In this document: in pieces, positions 4,872-7,368 of the stretch
Numbering within the stretch: position 1 is the stretch's first letter
Layout: each line of letters opens with the position of its first letter
Source of the DNA: Acidobacteriota bacterium
Lineage (GTDB): Bacteria; Acidobacteriota; Polarisedimenticolia; Gp22-AA2
NCBI GenBank assembly: GCA_016177515.1
Contig: JACOUZ010000144.1
Span: 1-7,368 of the forward strand
Length of the DNA stretch: 7,368 bases
Direction: 5' to 3'
Position numbers and translations under genes: made by a program
The notes under the pieces: generated by a model
The model's input: only the letters and a program-made list of their open reading frames with translations
Databases searched by the model: none
Told to the model about the DNA's origin: nothing

Positions 4872-7368
4872 TGGCACTCGACCGCGCCAAGACGCTCGCC
4901 CATGCCGAGAAGTTCGTCAAGACCGGCAAGATCCCCGAGGCCATCGCCGAGTTCAAGAAGCTCGCCGAGGACAACAACCGCGACATGGGGGTCATCAACA
5001 AGCTGGGCGACCTGTGCGTCCGCGCGGGGAAGAGCCAGGACGCCATCCGGTATTTCCTGCGCATCGCCGAGTTTTACGCCGCCGACGGTTTCTTCCTCAA
5101 GGCGATCGCCATGTACAAGAAGATCAGCAAGCTCGATCCGGCGAACGTCGATTGCCTGCAGAAGCTGGCCGGCCTGTACCAGCAGCAGGGACTGACCATC
5201 GAGGCGAAGGCGCAGTACCTGGCGGTGGCGGACCGCCACGTCAAAGGCGGGCAGATCAAAAAGGCCATCGAGGTCTTCCCGCGGATTCTGGAGATCGAGC
5301 CGGACAACATCAAGATCCGGGTGACTTACGCCGATCTGCTCGTGCGGTCGGGCGACCTGGCCGAGGCGGGCGGGGAGTTCCGCCTGGTCGCGCAGGAGCT
5401 GGCGAAGAAGGGGATGCTCGACGAGGCGATCAAAGTGGCGCAGAAGGGGGCCAAGCTCGTCCCCGGCGACGCCGACATGATGAGCCTCGTCCTGTCGCTC
5501 ACCAAGGAGGCGGAGAAGAGTCCCGGCGACCTTTTGGCCACGGTCGTCGAGGTGGCCCGGGCGAACGGCGACAACCCCAGGTCGCTGGCCCTGCTGGGGG
5601 AGGCGTACCTGGCGGCCGGCAAGACCGCGGACGCGGAAAAGGTGTTCCAGAGGCTGCGCGGCATGGAGGAAGCCCCGCCGGAGGTCGCCGCCGCGGTGAC
5701 GCGCTTCTACATCTCGAAGGACGACGCCGATTCGGCGCTCGACTGGGTGTCGCGGGCGGCCGAGGGCTACCTCTCCGCCGCAAGACCGAACGACGGCATC
5801 GGGCTTCTGGACGAGTTCCTGCGCGCGTTCCCCAACCACGCGGGCGCCCTGGAGAAGAAGGCCGCCGTCGCAGGCGGCGCGGGGGACAAGAAGGCCCGAT
5901 TCGAAGCCCTGCACGCGCTCGCGGAGGTCCGGCTGCAGGCGGGCGATCCGAACCGGGCCGCCGGACTCCTCGAACAGATGCAGAGCGTGGATCCGCAGAA
6001 CCCGAGGTGCGCCGAGCTGCTCGAGCGCATCGAAGAGCGCCGGGACGGCTCCGGCCGGACCGCCCAGGCCGGGGCGGGGGCACCCGCGAAAACCGCTCCC
6101 GGCGCGGCCGAGCAGGACATCCAGGAGGGGGCGCTGGAGCTGGAGGAGTCTCCGGCGATGGATCTCGAAGAGGACGTGATGAAGGAAGTCTCCGGGGCCG
6201 ACGCGCTCGGGGACGTGGAGGAGGAGGTCGGTCCCCGCAGCAAGATCCAGGAGATGGCGGACGAGCCGGACGAAGAGGGCGAGGAGCCGGAGGACGACGA
6301 TTTCATCAGCGAGCACTTCACGGAGGCGGAGGTGTTCGTCAAGTACGGGCTCCTCGAGAAGGCCAAGGAGCAGCTCCTCAGGATCCTCGCCAAGTACCCG
6401 AGGCACGTCCCGGCGCACACCAAGCTGAAGGAAATCTATTATGAGGAGGGGGACAAGGAGAAGGCGGTCTCGGAATGCCTCTCCCTCGCGGAAATCCTGA
6501 AGGCGAAGAACCGGGCGGAGGAGGCGCAGGATCGCCTGAACGAGGCCATCCGGATCGATCCGAACAACCCGCGCGTGCGCGAACTCACCGCCGCCGCGGC
6601 GGCTCCAGCGGCGCCGGCCGGTGCCGCGAAGGGAGCGTCGGCCGCAGCCGCGCAGGCGCCCGCGGGCAGGCCGGCTCCGGAGAGAGCGGCTGCGGAAAAG
6701 GGGGCCCCGGTGCGGACGGCGAAGACCGCCGGACCGGCTGCTTCCGGACCCCGGACGGCCAGGCCCGTCGCGGCGCCCGCCCCGGAGCTGGAGATCGAAG
6801 AGCTGGCGCCGGGCGAGGACCTGGAGATCGAGCCGACCGCCCAGGTGGAGGCTGCAGGGAAGGCCATCGAAGGAGAGCCCCCGGACGCCGGGCTCGAGCT
6901 CGAGATCGAGATGCCGGAGGATCCCGCGCCCAGGAGGTCGCCGGAGGCGCATCCCGCTCCGGAACTCAAGGGGGCGGCCGGGCCGGTTCCGGAAAGGGTT
7001 GAAGAAGAGACACCGGACGACCTGGCGGGCGACCTGTCGCTGGGAGGCCTGGGGGACGAGTTCACCATCGAAGTGGAGGACGAAGGCGCGGCGCCGCCGG
7101 TCCCGGCCGGTGCGGACCAGGCCGAGGCCGTGGCGGCGATCGGGGGCCGCGACCCCGATCCGGAAAAGTTGGGCGAGGTCGATTTCTACATCGACCAGGG
7201 CCTGCTGGAAGAGGCGCGTGCCGTGCTGTTCCAGCTCCAGAAGCAGCATCCCGGAAGCCAGGAGGTGGCGCGGCGCTTCGAGCGCGCCAACCGGCCGGCG
7301 CCGGAGGCCCCGCCGTCAACGGTCACCCCGTCGTCGCCGGCCTCCCCGCCGGAGGGGAGCGGATTGGA
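4871..7368 (+). CDS. Large tetratricopeptide-repeat protein with acidic and Ala/Pro-rich linkers; function unknown; 3' end cut by window
   Basis: I do not recognise a named gene. The frame is open from ATG 4871 to the window end (832 codons, no stop). Residues about 8-385 form a TPR/alpha-solenoid array, with typical helices such as EKFVKTGKIPEAIAEFKKLA (13-32), AIAMYKKISKLDPANVDCLQ (78-97), AIEVFPRILEIEPDN (132-146), LALLGEAYLAAGKTADAEKV (239-258) and LAEVRLQAGDPNRAAGLLEQ (350-369). Residues 390-478 are an acidic linker. Residues 479-570 are a second TPR-like module (EVFVKYGLLEKAKEQLLRIL at 487-506, AQDRLNEAIRIDPNNP at 552-567). Residues 572-765 are an Ala/Pro/Glu linker with repeated LEIE motifs. 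Residues 769-795 are a third unit (EVDFYIDQGLLEEARAVLFQ). No signal peptide or membrane helix is visible, so a cytoplasmic scaffold is inferred. The start is set by the TGATG overlap with rnhB and the GGTGAG at 4862-4867. Competing open frames on both strands give only Arg/Pro/Gly-rich shadow peptides. Confidence 0.9.
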   Translation, partial: MALDRAKTLAHAEKFVKTGKIPEAIAEFKKLAEDNNRDMGVINKLGDLCVRAGKSQDAIRYFLRIAEFYAADGFFLKAIAMYKKISKLDPANVDCLQKLAGLYQQQGLTIEAKAQYLAVADRHVKGGQIKKAIEVFPRILEIEPDNIKIRVTYADLLVRSGDLAEAGGEFRLVAQELAKKGMLDEAIKVAQKGAKLVPGDADMMSLVLSLTKEAEKSPGDLLATVVEVARANGDNPRSLALLGEAYLAAGKTADAEKVFQRLRGMEEAPPEVAAAVTRFYISKDDADSALDWVSRAAEGYLSAARPNDGIGLLDEFLRAFPNHAGALEKKAAVAGGAGDKKARFEALHALAEVRLQAGDPNRAAGLLEQMQSVDPQNPRCAELLERIEERRDGSGRTAQAGAGAPAKTAPGAAEQDIQEGALELEESPAMDLEEDVMKEVSGADALGDVEEEVGPRSKIQEMADEPDEEGEEPEDDDFISEHFTEAEVFVKYGLLEKAKEQLLRILAKYPRHVPAHTKLKEIYYEEGDKEKAVSECLSLAEILKAKNRAEEAQDRLNEAIRIDPNNPRVRELTAAAAAPAAPAGAAKGASAAAAQAPAGRPAPERAAAEKGAPVRTAKTAGPAASGPRTARPVAAPAPELEIEELAPGEDLEIEPTAQVEAAGKAIEGEPPDAGLELEIEMPEDPAPRRSPEAHPAPELKGAAGPVPERVEEETPDDLAGDLSLGGLGDEFTIEVEDEGAAPPVPAGADQAEAVAAIGGRDPDPEKLGEVDFYIDQGLLEEARAVLFQLQKQHPGSQEVARRFERANRPAPEAPPSTVTPSSPASPPEGSGL
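6323..6403 (+). repeat. TPR-like unit, internal copy (residues 485-511 of the TPR protein)
   Basis: A helix-turn-helix of pattern E-x-F/Y-h-x-x-G-L-L-E-x-A-x-x-x-L-x-x-L-x-K-x-x-P (h, hydrophobic). It matches the unit at 7175-7255 in spacing and at GLLE, A, L and P positions. It resembles the N-terminal unit AEKFVKTGKIPEAIAEFKKL more loosely. The copies are divergent at DNA level, so this is an old protein repeat rather than a recent duplication. Confidence 0.6.
7175..7255 (+). repeat. TPR-like unit, C-terminal copy (residues 769-795 of the TPR protein)
   Basis: EVDFYIDQGLLEEARAVLFQ and the following LQKQHPG align without gaps to the internal copy at 6323-6403. It follows a long disordered linker and is followed by another Pro/Ser-rich stretch at the window edge, so further copies may lie beyond the window. 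Confidence 0.6.

Noticed and set aside
3717..4877. 386-codon minus-strand open frame across trmD end, rplS and rnhB
   Set aside because: Spans three conserved sense genes; the His/Arg/Pro-rich product has no domain features.
5014..6444. 476-codon plus-strand open frame inside the TPR gene
   Set aside because: The peptide is low-complexity Gly/Arg/Ala with no domain, while the frame that starts at 4871 encodes clear TPR helices throughout the same stretch.
4712..7249. 845-codon open frame on the minus strand opposite the TPR gene and rnhB end
   Set aside because: Its product is Arg/Leu/Gly-rich with no recognisable domain, and it overlaps the conserved end of rnhB. In very GC-rich coding DNA the antisense frame often stays open because stop codons are AT-rich.

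Overview
The window is a densely packed, single-strand (+) gene block from a visibly GC-rich bacterium, with G or C at most third codon positions. It contains the end of a riboflavin gene (ribBA), then the classic translation and protein-targeting block ffh - rpsP - khpA - rimM - trmD - rplS - rnhB, and finally a long tetratricopeptide-repeat (TPR) gene that runs off the right edge. No RNA gene, mobile element, CRISPR array or integration site was seen, and no gene-free stretch exceeds about 30 bases. The rpsP-rimM-trmD-rplS core with khpA inserted and ffh upstream is known from many phyla. The GC-richness and the acidic-linker TPR protein fit lineages such as Acidobacteriota or Myxococcota/Deltaproteobacteria-like groups, but this is only a guess.

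Layout: 2-676 is the 3' part of bifunctional ribBA (end of the RibB domain plus the whole GTP cyclohydrolase II domain). 702-2042 is ffh (SRP GTPase). 2057-2305 is rpsP (S16), 2305-2550 khpA (KH-domain RNA-binding protein), 2534 or 2591-3118 rimM (30S maturation factor), 3108-3827 trmD (tRNA m1G37 methyltransferase), 3855-4202 rplS (L19), 4206-4871 rnhB (RNase HII) and 4871-7368+ an uncharacterised TPR protein.

Spacings are tiny: two stop/start junctions share one base (TGATG at 2303-2307 and 4869-4873), rimM and trmD overlap by 11 bases, and the other gaps are 3 to 27 bases. This implies one transcript with translational coupling. No promoter or terminator is visible inside, so the promoter probably lies upstream of the window. 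Functionally the block makes two ribosomal proteins, a 30S assembly factor, a tRNA modification enzyme that guards the reading frame, an RNA chaperone, the protein-targeting GTPase and a ribonucleotide-removal nuclease.

The part least explained by known biology is the last gene. It encodes at least 832 residues: an N-terminal TPR array, an acidic linker, a second TPR-like module, an Ala/Pro-rich linker carrying repeated LEIE-type motifs, and a third copy of the TPR-like unit. It has no signal peptide or membrane segment and is tied by a one-base overlap to rnhB. The rest of the window is conserved housekeeping; I saw no convincing new defence, mobile or RNA-based system.
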